From Callaeas wilsoni (taxonomy: Eukaryota > Chordata > Aves > Passeriformes > Callaeidae): a stretch of DNA of 64,000 nt. Below the pieces are notes generated by a model. That model was not told where the DNA came from and ran no database searches. It saw nothing but the letters and a program-made list of their open reading frames with translations. The stretch's first letter is position 1; every line of letters begins with the position of its first letter. Both the position numbers and the translations under genes were made by a program. Of this stretch, positions 47,901 to 61,037 are shown piece after piece. The stretch spans positions 62,001-126,000 of the forward strand of contig VWPU01012171.1 in NCBI GenBank assembly GCA_013398955.1. Reading direction: 5' to 3'.

Positions 47901-50900
47901 CCTCCCAGCCCCTTACCTTGCAGCCCTGCTGACTCCTCTCCCTTTGCTTTGCTTAGTTTCTCTCACGGTTTGACACAGTAAAATGCTCACTGGAAAACAA
48001 GGACCCCCAAACCCTTCCTGTTTGCAGATGCCAGGAAAGCTGAGCTTTGCCCTGACAGCACGTGTTGGTCTCCTGTCCAGTGGTGGCTGTGGGGGTATTC
48101 CAGCCTTGCCACAGCAGGGCTGATGGGAGTGCAGCCAAGCCTCCCACCTTGCCTTGGAAAAGGGCTTTGAGAGGGAAAATCCTTTAGTAAGCAACAGGAT
48201 TAATCACATCTAGGGTGGGAATGGCAGATTGGAAGTGCAGAACAAAGTGAAAAGGTGGCTTTGATTACAAGGATTCATAAAGTCATCACTCAGAGAAACC
48301 CAGCACTTGGAGAAAGGCCATGTTTCTTGGAGAGGGAGAGCAACAGAGGCTTTAATTTACAATTAAAAATTGTATTTTTCTTGGTCCACAAAGCAGAGAT
48401 CACACAGGGAATGCCGTTCCCCAGCCACACACCAGCTGCCAAGGTGTGAGCTTTGTAGTCCTGCTCTGCCCATGAACATCTCCCTGGGGGATAAATCCTC
48501 ACCCTTTTCACAGGCATTTCAGTCCAAATGGAAAGAATATTAACCAAGATGGCTTTGTGTGTGAGAAAAGGCAAACCATTAGTTGTAGAACTGTGACTCA
48601 TCTGTGTGCAGAGACCTTCATTCTGTTTCCCTGAACTGTAAGAGAAAGGAGAAGGATTTACATGGTAGAGCAGCAATGGATGTCTCACAGGGACAGAGAC
48701 TGGAGAGGTAGATGCTTGGAAAATTTCTGTGTGAAACTGAAAACATTAAACTTTAATTTAAAAAAATAAAAAGAAAACTTCAGTTTAGCTTTCAGCCAAA
48801 AATGGCAAATGATGGAAGAATTGTGCTTTCCTATGAAAAAGTAAGAGAAAAATTTCCAGGAAAGTTTTTGTCTAGTCAAAAATATACTGTTCCATTATAA
48901 AATAAATAAAAAAGAGATTAGATCAGACAATTTCTTCCCAGTCCTGGTTAGGCCCAGCATTCCTAAGAGGACAATACCCACTAGATGTCAGTGTATTGCC
49001 ATGTAATAAAAACAAATGAGCCAGAAATGTCATCAGGAGTTTTTCGGGATGAGGATATTTCCACTGAGCTGTCTTCTGTCAAAAACGTTGCCAATAACTC
49101 CTTAATTTCTATAAAATTCCTAAGCTTTGTATTTCCAGAGTTTTTCAAGGCCGTTGTAACACATTCCATGCACTATGCCAGTCAGATATTTTTCCACTAC
49201 CACATCTAACCCCCAACTGACCTTTGAGTCCCCAGGCCTTAAAAAACTTTTAAGCAACATTTGAACATCATATAAAAGGAGTGTAATCCCCCTGACTTCT
49301 CTACCACTCACGCCTCCCCCTTCAGTTCATGGTATTGCAGATTTTCTAGAGGCAGAGAAACAAGCACTTTATTTAGCTGAGGTGTGGGTACACAGTAAAA
49401 AAAAATCCATTCTGCAATATTTTAAACAGCTGAAGCAAATACCTCTCACCCTGACACCAACATGTGAAGAAAAACAGAGTGCATTCTATGAAACATGGAT
49501 GTTAAAAAAATTCTATGATTTTCCTGCTCTCAGCAATAGTTCATTTTGGGATTCAGGTATTCCAAGCAAAGGCCAAAAATGCCCTTTTAAGATAATGACT
49601 ACAGAAAAGTTTATTCTTCCCAGCACCTGTGACAAATGCTATGATACTGTAAATTGCTCTTGTTAATTTTCATCCCTGAATTGACTTCAGTGGAATTTGT
49701 GACAGTTGTATCACAAGAAAATGTGGCCAACATTTTCTAAAAGTTGTGGCCTGGGTGGTGGGCTGTTTCAGTATATTGTGCTGCTTGTGTCTTCATCAGT
49801 GGTGTTTGCACCTTCTTGCACCTTATTCTGTTTCAAGAAAAATATACAGCATTTACCTCTGGCATGGAATGCAACAGGGGAAATTGTTTAGGCCTTAGGT
49901 CAGAATGGCACTTTCTTTCCTAGATGCAAAACTTTAATTTTAGGAGGCTTGCTCACATATTTCTGCTGCTAAATTTGAATTTGAATCTTCAGAAGATCAA
50001 AACTCCCTTTCACATACACATACAAATATAATAACAAGGGCAATTCAGATTTGGAGTGTTTTTTATATGACAAGCCAGCTTTTCTGAATAGCACATAGAG
50101 ACACCTGAACAAAATTTTAAGTACAGAATCTCTTAGGGCATCTGGGTTGAAGCCTTTTCTTGGTGATCAGTTGTGATTCCTCCATTCTCAGAAGAAACTC
50201 TGTGTCTTAAGAAAAGTAATCTTTTTTTCTAAAGGTTTTTTTTTGTAGAATTATTTTGCACCTAGTACTTGCTGCTGAATTCCATGATTTTACATCGCTC
50301 CTATGCTTTTTAACACCAGATTATCGTGAGACAGACAGTCAATTAGGAAAAGGAAAAAAATGTGTGTATCAGATGTGTGTTTGCAAGACCAGACAAAACT
50401 GGAAAGAAAAGAAAAGCCCTCTTGTCATAAAACTTCAAAGCCTCACTTTTCCTTACAGAATAGAGAATGCAGGAGCGAAAATTGAGAAACATACCTCCTC
50501 GTGTTAAATACCCTTCTGCTCTGCTTAGTGGTGGGCATCAAGCCATGCTTCACAGTAATGCTGGTGGGAGAGACCAAGGGACAGTTTTGGCTGGCCACCA
50601 GTCTTATGATGGTAATGAGAGGAACACATTTAATTAGAAATACTGAAACTTCATCTTCTCCCCGAGAGAAGGGAGTGACTGAGCTGTACAAATTAAACTT
50701 GTGGCTGGCATAAGAGAAGTGTAAAAAGGTAGTTAATAAGTTAAGTTGCTTGGTGTTTATTGGACCATAGTGCCAAAAAAATTGTCAGTAACGAGACCCA
50801 TACACATATAACTCTCTGAAAAGGAGCCTGAAGAGATCAGCAGCAACAGTTTTGGGGAAAGCACCAGCTCTATGCATGTTCTGATTGGCAAGCACTATTT

Positions 50901-53900
50901 CCAACCACATTTGGCTTTCATTTACCAGTCATGCTTTGCACATGGGGTCTGTCTCACAGGTGTAGCATGTTCCAGACAGCGGAGATCAAACGAAATTGGA
51001 TAAATCTGCCTATTGAGACTTAACATATGATGTATACTGGAAGATATGATACAACACCTTTGGTCCTCTGTAGTTATTCATAAGTTGGAACATACTCCTA
51101 TTTAAAGAGGTTCGCTGTAAAACTGTTGTTTAATTTGTTCTAGCCTAACACCTTCAAATCATCATTTGGGATTTTCCTTGTAACTGAAAGAGTTTATGTG
51201 AGCTGTGACATCTCAGGTGGGTCTTTGTTTTTCATCAGGTCCGGGGTGATTATACTGTCTGCTGATGATAATTATTTCTTCAGGTTTTTGGGAACACACA
51301 GTAATCAAGAAGTTGAAACAACAAGGGAGACAACTTGCTCTATTCCTTTGCAATTTCACTGTTGTACAAGCCCTAGCTTAGAGGGTCACCAGAAAGCTTC
51401 AACTCTTCTAATGATTGTACAGATCTCTCTAGCAGATGAGAACTAATAATGCTTTTGGCATCAAAGTTTGTTCAACAAACTACCAACAAGAGAAAAAAAG
51501 AATCCAAGGCTGTTGTTTTTTAATTTTGTTTTGGTTTGATCAGTCACGTGGAAAGAATCTTCTGGGAAATGTATTGCTAATAATCCTGCTATATGATAAA
51601 TCTTATCTTTAGGGTTTATTCTAATAACCCTTACCCTGAAAAGTGTCATTTAAATAGTGTGAAGGCTTATATGTTCCCACAGTCTTAGAAACTATGTGGT
51701 GTGGGTTTTTGCTCATGCCAAGGCTGCCATGGCTTAGATAGTTGAAAGAATTAAGATCAGATAAAAATCCTGCTTTGAAGGACCCACTGATCCTTCAAAC
51801 TGTGAATAGGAAGATGAACCATCATCATGTTCTTGGTACAGAAACCCAAGAAGTGTTTCATCCTGGAGATGTATGTTCTCCACAGGTAGCAATTTATTTA
51901 GAAGTTATTCTCTTGTGCAAGAATTCTGACACTAGGAAGCAGAAGAAGGTGGAGAAAGCAAAAGAAAACTGTTGAAAGAAAAAGCAAACTGTTGCAAGTG
52001 AATAGGAATGGATCGCCAAAGTGTTAGTACAATGAAAACCAAGGTACAGTACTGCCCTTGCACTGAAGAAAGGTCGCTGGTTGGAAGGTGATAATAAGTT
52101 TCAGTCAGTCTAGGGAGGCATCTGTAATGAAGAATATTAACTATGTCTTCTGAAAGAGAAATGTATTTCTGCAGTGGAAGCCACAGCAGCAGATTGATTC
52201 CCTTCATTCTTAAAACCATTCTTGAAAATGACAATTAGGACATGCTGCACACTGGCAGACAATGTGAATGAAGAGACTCGATCAGCAGCAAAAATGCTAT
52301 TTTACAGAGCTCTAAGAACGACACTTGCTCCACAGGAGAAGTTAGGGACCACCTCCAATGCCCTGAAATGCTGCATCTTGACTTGGTATGATAACCTGGG
52401 TGACAAAGAGGAGTCAAAAGGGCTCCCAAGTGAAAAGCTGCAGACCACTGGACCCTCTTTTTGAGGCCAGGAAATTCTGAGTCAGAGCTCTCCCTAAAGC
52501 ACACAAAGGTGACTGAGTCTCATACTGAATGGGGACACATAATCTTCACTTTTCTGCAATAGGTATTTTTGGGGAACCAGTAGACTTGTTTGGGCACTCT
52601 AGAGGAATCTGTAAGGGTCCCAGGACCCCACCTCTGAAATGTCACAATGGATCACCTGGGGACAGTAAATAAAATGGCCTGGTTTGACATTTTTATGCTC
52701 CTGCAGCAAATGCTGCCAGTCCCCAGCTGGTCAAATCTAGAGCCTGAATAAGTAAAGTAATTCATAAGTGTGGGAGAGAGGAAAGCAGCCATGAGGAGCA
52801 GCGGCTCCTCAGATCAACTCCAGGAAAAAGTCACTAAGAAGATTGTTTAAAACATAGGACACAGAAAAAAGATGAGAGATGGGCAGAAACACAGGGATGA
52901 TATTGCTGGAGAGCTGGCACAGCTGCTGAAAGGGACGTAGCAAAAGACGCAGTCAGCTCAAGGAGATCCTAAGTGCCAGGCTTGCACTGCTTGGCTCGTT
53001 CATGGGAACAGAGTGAGAGCGCAGAACACAGGGAAGATGGGGCGTATGATGGCAGAGCACTGTCCAGAGGTGCTGGACAGACTAATACAACAAAGTGGTG
53101 CTGCCTGAAGCTGGGGAAATGCCAGGTACCTGCAGGCAGATGCCGTGATACTGCAGACTGTGGAAACAGAAAGGAGAGGTGGGAGAGCGGAGTGGAACAT
53201 TTTATGCAAAAGCAGTAATATGCTGCTAAGATACCAACTACAAAAAACTCTGAATCGATTTACTGAGAAAAGGATGTAGAAATATCTGGATAGATGTTTA
53301 AGAGTAAAACAAGTTGCTCTGCCAGGACGATCTGCCTTTAGACAGCTGGAAAGGAACATGAAAGGGGCTGACTAGCAGCAGCCTTCAGCTGAAGTCAGGA
53401 TGGGAGGGAAAACTTTCATCTCTGAACATCAAAGATGCCTAAAAGGCATAAGACAAAGCTGGGAGATTTTTTTCAAGCATTGTTCTTCCCCTAAGCAATG
53501 TTTGGCAGACAAAATATGATTCTTCTTTAAGGCGTGAATTTAAGTTAGTGTTAAGTCTGAGATATAGCCTGAAATGAGATGGTTAGTGTACATCTTAGTG
53601 GTTATCCATATTAATTATATGTAATAAGAATATCTTGTAAGTTGATAAGAGTGGTCTGGGGCAAAAAAATAGTTGAGGGATGAGTTTTTTGCTGCTGCTA
53701 CTATGTTTAGCAAGGTTATTTTTGACAAACAATGCTCCAGGAATCAAGTGTTCCTTCTGAGATTTTTCAGAATGGGAGATTGTGACATGAGCTCTAAGAA
53801 GGTCACAAAAAGAAATGAATGGAATTGTTTTGCCCACATAAAAATAACAGGGGAATGCCAAAATTCATCATTATTGGCAGACCCAGGGCACATTGCAGCA

Positions 53901-56576
53901 AGTCAGTGTTGCTGGGACAGTGCAGAGAGGTTTGGACCAGGTCTACTTGCACTTTGCCGAGTTCACATAATTTCTTATTCATTTCTCACTTTCCAAAATA
54001 TGAAAGCCAACATTTTTCATATTTGGATGGCAAAGTCCAGCTGAGTTAATTAAATCCGAAGTGAGAAGGATACCAAGTGATTTCAGAGACCATGTCAGTT
54101 GTGTTTTTTATGCAGAGGATTTTCTCAGTATGCTGTTTGGAAAATGGAAGAAAAATCATAATGTTGTTGTATTTTCCCCCAGTTTTAGTGTGCATGGTAA
54201 GTAATGCCCTTCTGACTGTGCCTGTCACGAGAGACATGGCAGCTCTTCACAAGCTCTGTGCCTGACTGGGTAAGTAACAGCAGAGCAGCCTTAGGATTCA
54301 GACAACCATCCAAACTGGTGGAGTTTGACAAGTTATTACATGTTCACTGAGTAATTCTGTGGATATGATTTAAGCATGGGGCAAATTTAAGTTATGCTTT
54401 TATAGCTTCACCCTTTTTTATTGCAGGCTGAGAGGTCTGAAGCATCCAAACTGAGAGCTATCTTCTGTACTTTGCTGGAAGTGTTACGACTGTGGACAAT
54501 GGGGATTTTGTATCAGGGTTATACTTGTGATGGCTAAGCACTGGTAATGAAATATGGGTTCTACTGTTCAAGACTAAATATTGGGTCAAGTTTCACCATC
54601 AGCACGCTTTGATCTTTATTTGCCCAGAGAGCTGAATAGCCCAGTTCTCACCTCTCAGCAGTCCTCCCTTCCACTTCCATTTCTTGTGGCTGCTTTCCTC
54701 TCTCACACCTGTGTATAACCTTGCTTATTCAGGCTTCAGATATGATTATAGGAGGACTGAGAGCAGCTGGTGAATAGCTGTGATAAAGGGTTTTGTAGTA
54801 CAGACATAACCTCTCCAGAAATCGCTGCAAGGATGTTGTGTTCACAAAGACTATTAGCAGAACCAAGAAAAATAAGTCTATGGGCTTAGTACAAGGACAG
54901 CAGGATTTGAACTCTACAAAATTAAATTTGATCTACCTTATATTTGTCTGTTTGCTTTTTTTGACAGCTCTTTTTTGTCAGGTGTCTAACTTTTCAAAGT
55001 CATATTATTTAGTGACTCTCACTATATAAAAAATAAAAAATATCTTAGACTTTTATCTGAGACAGTTACATGCACACCTTGGCAAAACTAAAATGTGTTT
55101 TTCTTGACGTTGGAGATATATGAAGTTATTTTATAGCTCTGAGTTCTCATTAATTTTTGCATGTAGCTATTCATCAACAAACATATAGGATGAGTAATTT
55201 CCATTAAGAACAGCAATGTTAAAGTTTTAGTCTCTCACAGCACAACTGCAGGAGATTCCAATGTGGTCATAACACAGTAAGCGGCTAACTGATTCCCTCA
55301 GGTAGCATTAACAGAGAGGAAACTGTACTGCCCACATGCCTAAGACAGCTTTCCATTGATTTTCCATTAAGTGTTCTGTCAGTTTGCTGAAGTTTTCTTT
55401 GCTTGTTGAAAGAAGCCAAAATAATATACAGAAATGAAGAATAAGTTAGAGGTGAGAGAATAACACTCTGGGAGTTTCTTTCACATTTGGGAGGTTTCTC
55501 TTTAATTTTTTTCTGTTTTTCCAGGAACCACAAGACAAACTTATGCCTTCCTCAGTGCTATGTGCAGTTTTACAATGTCTTGTAGGATAAGGAAAAAGGT
55601 TTTTGTGACATGGTGAAAAACTCTTCTGGTGTTCTATTTCTTTGTCTCTAATCTATAAACTGTAAATATTACTAGAGGGATAAAGTCATTGTGGGATCAG
55701 ATTAGAGAAAGATTGCTACTGGTGTAAATACCAACCATCAAAAAGAGAGTGAGAATGGGTGGGGTTGTCTAAAAATACCCAAAGGGAAATATCTGAAAAT
55801 ACACTGCAGTTATGTTTAAAATACACTTTTAATCTGCAGTCACTTGGTGATGCTCTTGAGTTGTATTTCAGCTTTAGGACTGATAATTTGCAGAAGGGAG
55901 TGTACTACTTAAATGTTCTTCCATTTTCACTCCTATCTCTAAGCTGAATCCTGAATTTAGTAAGGTCCCATTGTACACTCCTAAGCTCTCTCCTAGGTCT
56001 CTCCTGCACAGACTCAATAAGCAAAGCTGAAGTCATTGTGAGTTCTGTGCCAGAAATGATCAGTCCAGGTGGTGGGATGCATCTCACTGTTTCCAATCAT
56101 CTAAAAGTATCCACTCAAAATTAGTTGTTCAGACTTTCTTCACTGTTGCTAGAGACTCCAGAGAGTACTTCATCCCAACCCACCATAAGCCAGTTCTCTT
56201 TTGACCACATAAGAAAGCTAAATGAGAATTATGTAGTAGATTCCCCTTTTTTTGAGAATCCTTCCTAAGTTTCTTTTCTGGTTATTTTTGGCCTTGTGAG
56301 CTAACCCAGCCCAGTGCAGCACAGCTGGAATCTACCTGAGATACAGCAAAGAGCATGTCATGCTGTAGAAACCATCCTGAGGCCCATGACCAAACGTTCA
56401 GAGATTTCTGCAGTACCTCAGCTGTAACAGGAACCTAAGGACCTAACCCATATCTTGAAACAATGATAAAAATAGCTGCATCAGCTCTGTCCTGGTATTT
56501 CCAAGACTTCTTTTCATGCCAGCTTCCCATGGATGCACTAGGGAGCTCAGCCTTCTGCAACTGCAATTGCTGAAGC
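47901..56576. other. Intergenic sequence
   Basis: No gene or clear transposon was recognised. Open frames reach about 132 codons but lack family resemblance. The stretch 52740-53220 is purine-rich and somewhat less AT-rich, without an identifiable product. Confidence 0.55.
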
Positions 56577-56753
56577 CTGGGAGGTGGTGGAGTCACCATC
56601 CCTGGAGGTGTTTAAGAGGTGTCTGGATCTGGCACTGGGTGACGTGGTTAAATGGGTCAAGATTTACCGTGGCAGTGCCAGGTGGATGATCCAACTGGAT
56701 CATCTTAAAGGTCTCTTCCAAACTTGGTGTTCTATGATTCCATGATTCTCTGA
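56577..56753 (+). mobile_element. CR1 LINE fragment (3' end, plus strand)
   Basis: The + strand translates near its start as EVVESPSLEVFKR(C)LD, the conserved C-terminus of the CR1 ORF2 (reverse transcriptase) protein. It ends with tctatgattccatgattctc, the CR1 terminal repeat. It is about 180 bp, 5'-truncated, and in the opposite orientation to the other CR1 copies in the window. Confidence 0.88.
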
Positions 56754-59231
56754 TCCTGGAACTGTTCTGACACATTGCTGCTCATCTAAAACAGTTAAAC
56801 AGGGATTTTAGACTGATAAAATGATCTAGGAAATTCTGAGTTCTGTACAAGGCCAGAGGACCTAGTCACATTGTATTTTTCATCATATGTATCTTTCTGT
56901 AGCATCTATTCCCTCAGATGGGTATGATCTTTAGTATATTGACTACTTGGAGGAAAATATTATTTAAAGCATAAATACTTACACGTGCACTTTATATTCT
57001 GTGTTTTAAGGGTGTGTGACAAAGGAGGCTACATTTGTGAAGCCATAAAATATGCCTTAAATAAACGGTATTTAAAAGAAAATACCTGCAAGTTACACAC
57101 CTGACGATTTTATATTTAAGGGAACTCAGTGGGAAGTGGGGGACTTTAAAACCAGACTCAAATACTAATGTCTTTTCATTGGTAATATCCTGTCTTTCCA
57201 AAGTGTATGCTTTAAAGCTGTGAGTTAGATATTTTATCTTTTTCCTCATGATCTGACTAATCACAAGCTTAGAATTTGTAGACGTTGTATCAGTACCAAT
57301 TTTCCTTAAATTCTGGGTATGTTGATGTACCATTTGTCTAGGCATGATTTTTTTCAAAGTTATTTCTTGGTTGGCAGCAATTTGAACAAGATGCAGCAGA
57401 CCCTGTCTGAACTGAACTTTGCATTTATGTTGCTGTGACATCTCAAGTAAATACTATTTCAAAGTTTTATTATTGGATGTGAGCAGCGAAAATGCCAACA
57501 AGGAAAATCAATTACTGCCAAGCATTATTTTCACACTGTAACATCCCGGCGGTTACCTAAGCCTGGTCAGCTGTACAGGGATGTAGTGGAAGTAGGGTGC
57601 AGTAACCAACATGAGAAAGCCACTGAAGTACTGAAAATGCTGATACTCCATCACCTGTATCAGAGGAATTCTGTTCTTACAGACAGGAAAGGTGTTCCCA
57701 AGGCAGCCTGCAAGCCAAACACAGCCTCCAGTTGCTGGCTGAGCCATCACCTACCATGAAGATGTCAGTGAGGTTCCCATGAATTGGACATTTAAATTTT
57801 TATTCCCCCTAGTCTGTGGTGCATCGATGTTGCCGGCAGATTTGGCAGCGTTTTCCGATCCCAGTGCCCAGAGAATCCCCTCTGCTCATGCAGAACAGAA
57901 TGTTTTGTTGCTGCGACTAAAGGGCAGTGCCAATTTCAACCCTCACTCTAGGAAAAAAATGCAAAAGCAGAGATTCAACTCTAAATGTTCCTAAGCTTTC
58001 AAAAACAAATTACAGTTTTGCTTTAGGGTCAGAGTCCTCATCCTGTGTGCTCCATCAATGGAAAGAAATAATTATCTGTTGAATCAGTGAATTCCTCTCC
58101 AGCAGATTTCTCAAGCACTATAAAAGAGTCTAATACATTGAACAAGACATCTGTGTTGAAAATTTGAAGGAATGCTTATTACTATTTTGACTCAATCAGT
58201 ATTTTTCTCTCTATCTATTTTTCAAGAAAAGAAAACATTCTCTGTAGTCATCAGTCTGACATGTCTAAAATATTGTTTATTTCTGAATGACCACAGGAAA
58301 AAATCTAAAGTTGTATGTTTACTGGAAATTGTATGAATTGTATGAATTATTAGTCATACAAACCCCTTATTTTTATAAAACAAGAAAGACCATATGTTTC
58401 CAATTTGATGTAAAATAAGGTCATCTTACAGAGAGGCAGAAAACACTGAATTTCATATATCAGAAGAAATAGTAATTCAGAATAGCTTTAAAGTATATTG
58501 CCACAGCCTATGCCAGACACTGAAGATATTTTCCACTCCTTCTTCCACCTGTTTTTGTTTTTATTTTCTCATACAAAACCTCTCCTTGCAAGAAGAGGGA
58601 TTTTATATCAGGATTTGATTGTTAACTGAATGTAAGTGATGTTTTTCAACTAACATGTTTGAATATTGAATATTAGCCATTTCTGGTAGGGTGGGTGCCC
58701 TTAAAATCTAAATGGTTGCTCTTGCAATAGTTACTAATTTTATTTGCAGATTTCTCTGTTTCAAATATAGCTTATGCTGCGAATGACATAGTGAAACCAA
58801 CAACTTTAGTAACCTCAGAATATAAAGTTATTTTTAGATCTGACATTGTTTCTAGGCCAAGTGCTATAAACAGACACCTTTTCACTGCATTCTAAACTAC
58901 ATCTATGTGATGTCTCAATATAATTTAAACAAGGTATCCAGGTAGGGTAGAGCTGCTGGAAAGATATTTGAGTGAGAAGTGATACTTAGGTTGGACTTTC
59001 CAAAACTGGAGTGGATAAAAGTGAATACCATGGCAGGTTCTGAAAATTTCTACTGCAGAAAACCTTTAAATTGTTTGTGTCAAGTTTGAAATGGGTAAAA
59101 TAGGAACGAATTGGTAAAACAATATTTTATAGCAACTTCTGGCTTATCATTGTCTTCTGGAGATTCTTACACCATAGAAAATCATTGATTGAAGCTTAAT
59201 GAAAATAATTCACTATTCACTTTCCTGTACT
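56754..59231. other. Intergenic sequence
   Basis: No gene recognised. A 149-codon open frame on the minus strand (56992-57441) has no recognisable motif. The rest is AT-rich. Confidence 0.55.
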
Positions 59232-59380
59232 CAGAATCAGAGAATATCCTGAGTTGAAATGGAGCCACAAGGATCATTGAAATTCAACTCCTGACCCTGC
59301 ACAGAACAATCCCAAAATCACACCATGTGTCTGAGAGCATTGTCCAGGCACTTCTTGGACTCCGGCAGGCTTGGTACTAA
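59232..59380 (-). mobile_element. CR1 LINE fragment (short, minus strand)
   Basis: The + strand reads cagaatcagagaatatcc, agccacaaggatcattga and tctgagagcattgtcc, parallel to the start of the longer copy at 60451. It is the same CR1 group, about 150 bp, heavily 5'-truncated and diverged. Confidence 0.8.
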
Positions 59381-60450
59381 TTATTTTAAGAGTATGTGAA
59401 TTGCACCCAGGTACAGTTTCACCTGACTTGGAGAGTTCTTTAGTGATTTGAGAACCAAACTGTGTGGATTTCATTCCTGACCTGCTGAGTGAGCCTAGGC
59501 ACATCCCTTGTGTACAGGAGGGTCGCTGGGGCAACTGTATTGCTCAGAGTACTTCATAACTCCCAGCGGCAAGTAGACTGCTAGTAAGTAAGCAACAAGT
59601 AAGACCATCACTTGTGGTCCAACCTCATTTAGGGCTAGATCTGCTTGAACAGTATTGCTCCATCACCTTGCTTTTCATTGGAATCGCTGTCTTGTTAGGG
59701 AGCAATGGATGACTGGGGGCCAGGGATTATAAGGCTTTGAGGTATGCTGAATGTATCAGGACTGGAACCAAGGCAATGCAATTCTCCACTCAAATAAATA
59801 AATTAAACTCCATTCTTCAAGCTGCTATTTAATAATTGCCAGTGATGACTTGCAATATACTGTGTAGTCACTATAAAGTGTAATTTAGGGGCAAGCCAGG
59901 AATTAATGGTGCCTCTGTCAGCAGCTGTTGGTGTGGAAGATCAGATATAGTTTGTAGTTACCTATGCCTTAGTTTCCAGTTCTTTCTTCATATGCTCTGG
60001 CGTCTTAGAGCCAGCTGGGTCTCGTGGAATCATTAAGCTGCTGGACACTGAGGATGGCCTGGGAGAAGTATGTGAGACACTGGCTGAAAAGGCACAGATG
60101 CCTGAAAGGAATTAAAGGGATCAAAGAAGGAGATCTGACCTGAATGCTACAGCTATCTTGGCAGAATACCCCTATGCTGTCATTTTCCCCCAAGGCTCCT
60201 TGCAAAGGACCAGCAGGACACAGTGGCCCGGCTGCAGTGATGTGGACTCAGAGGTATTTCTGTGAGACTGACTGAGTCTTTTACAACTACTGTATGGATG
60301 TCTCTGAACATAAATTTGTCTACTTAGTGGGTCATTTTAATCTTCGCTTTCTTTTCTGCAGATCTGCTGCCTAGCTGCCCTTCTGTGCTGCTGATTATGC
60401 TGGTTCAAGTGCATAGCAGTGCTCTTACTGAGATGCATTGTATGGTTTAC
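59381..60450. other. Intergenic sequence between two CR1 copies
   Basis: Unique-looking sequence of about 1.07 kb. Nothing further is recognised. Confidence 0.55.
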
Positions 60451-61037
60451 AGAATGTTCACAGAACAAGTTGAGTTGGAAGGGACCCACAAGGATCATCG
60501 AGTCCAACTCATGGCCCTGCAGAGGACCATCCCCAAGAGTCACACCATGAGCCTGAGAGCATTGTCCAAATGCTTCTTGAACTCTGTGATCACTTCCCTA
60601 GGCAGCCTGTTCCAGTGCCCAGCCACCCTCTGGGTAAAGAAACTTTTTCTAGTATCCCGCCTAAACCTCCCCTGACACAACTTCAGGCCATTGCCTTGGG
60701 TCCTGGCACTGATCACCAGAGAAAAGAGATCAGTGCCTGCCCCTGCTCTTCCGCTCATGAGGAAGTTGTAACTGCAATGAGGTCTCCCCTCAGTCTCCTC
60801 TTCTCCAGACTCAACAGACCAAGTGCCCTCAGCCGCTCCTCACACGGCTTCCCCTCAAGGCCCTTCACCATCTTTGTTGCCCTCCTTCGGGCATTTTCTA
60901 ATAGTTTAATGTCTTTCTTACATTGTGGCACCCAAAACTGCACACAGGACTCAAGGCGAGGCCACCCCAGTGCAGAGCAGAGCGGGACAATCCCCTCCCT
61001 TGCCCAGCTGGTGATGCTGTGCCTGAATGCCCACTAG
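60451..61037 (-). mobile_element. CR1 LINE fragment with ORF2 C-terminal remnant (minus strand)
   Basis: The + strand reads agttggaagggacccacaag, ggatcatcgagtccaactc, then cagcctgttccagtgccc and so on for about 590 bp. On the minus strand two neighbouring frames still show ORF2 C-terminus: [34 protein letters not shown] (60755-60943), then RVAGHWNRLPREVI (60540-60758). A frame change lies between them, so the ORF is broken. It is better preserved than the other copies, suggesting a younger insertion. The 155-codon + strand frame across it is antisense noise. Confidence 0.93.

Noticed and set aside
52740..53220. Purine-rich segment suspected of being a retrocopy
   Set aside because: No frame gave a recognisable protein and no A-tail was seen.
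60570..61037. 155-codon + strand frame
   Set aside because: Antisense to a CR1 ORF2 remnant; not a gene.
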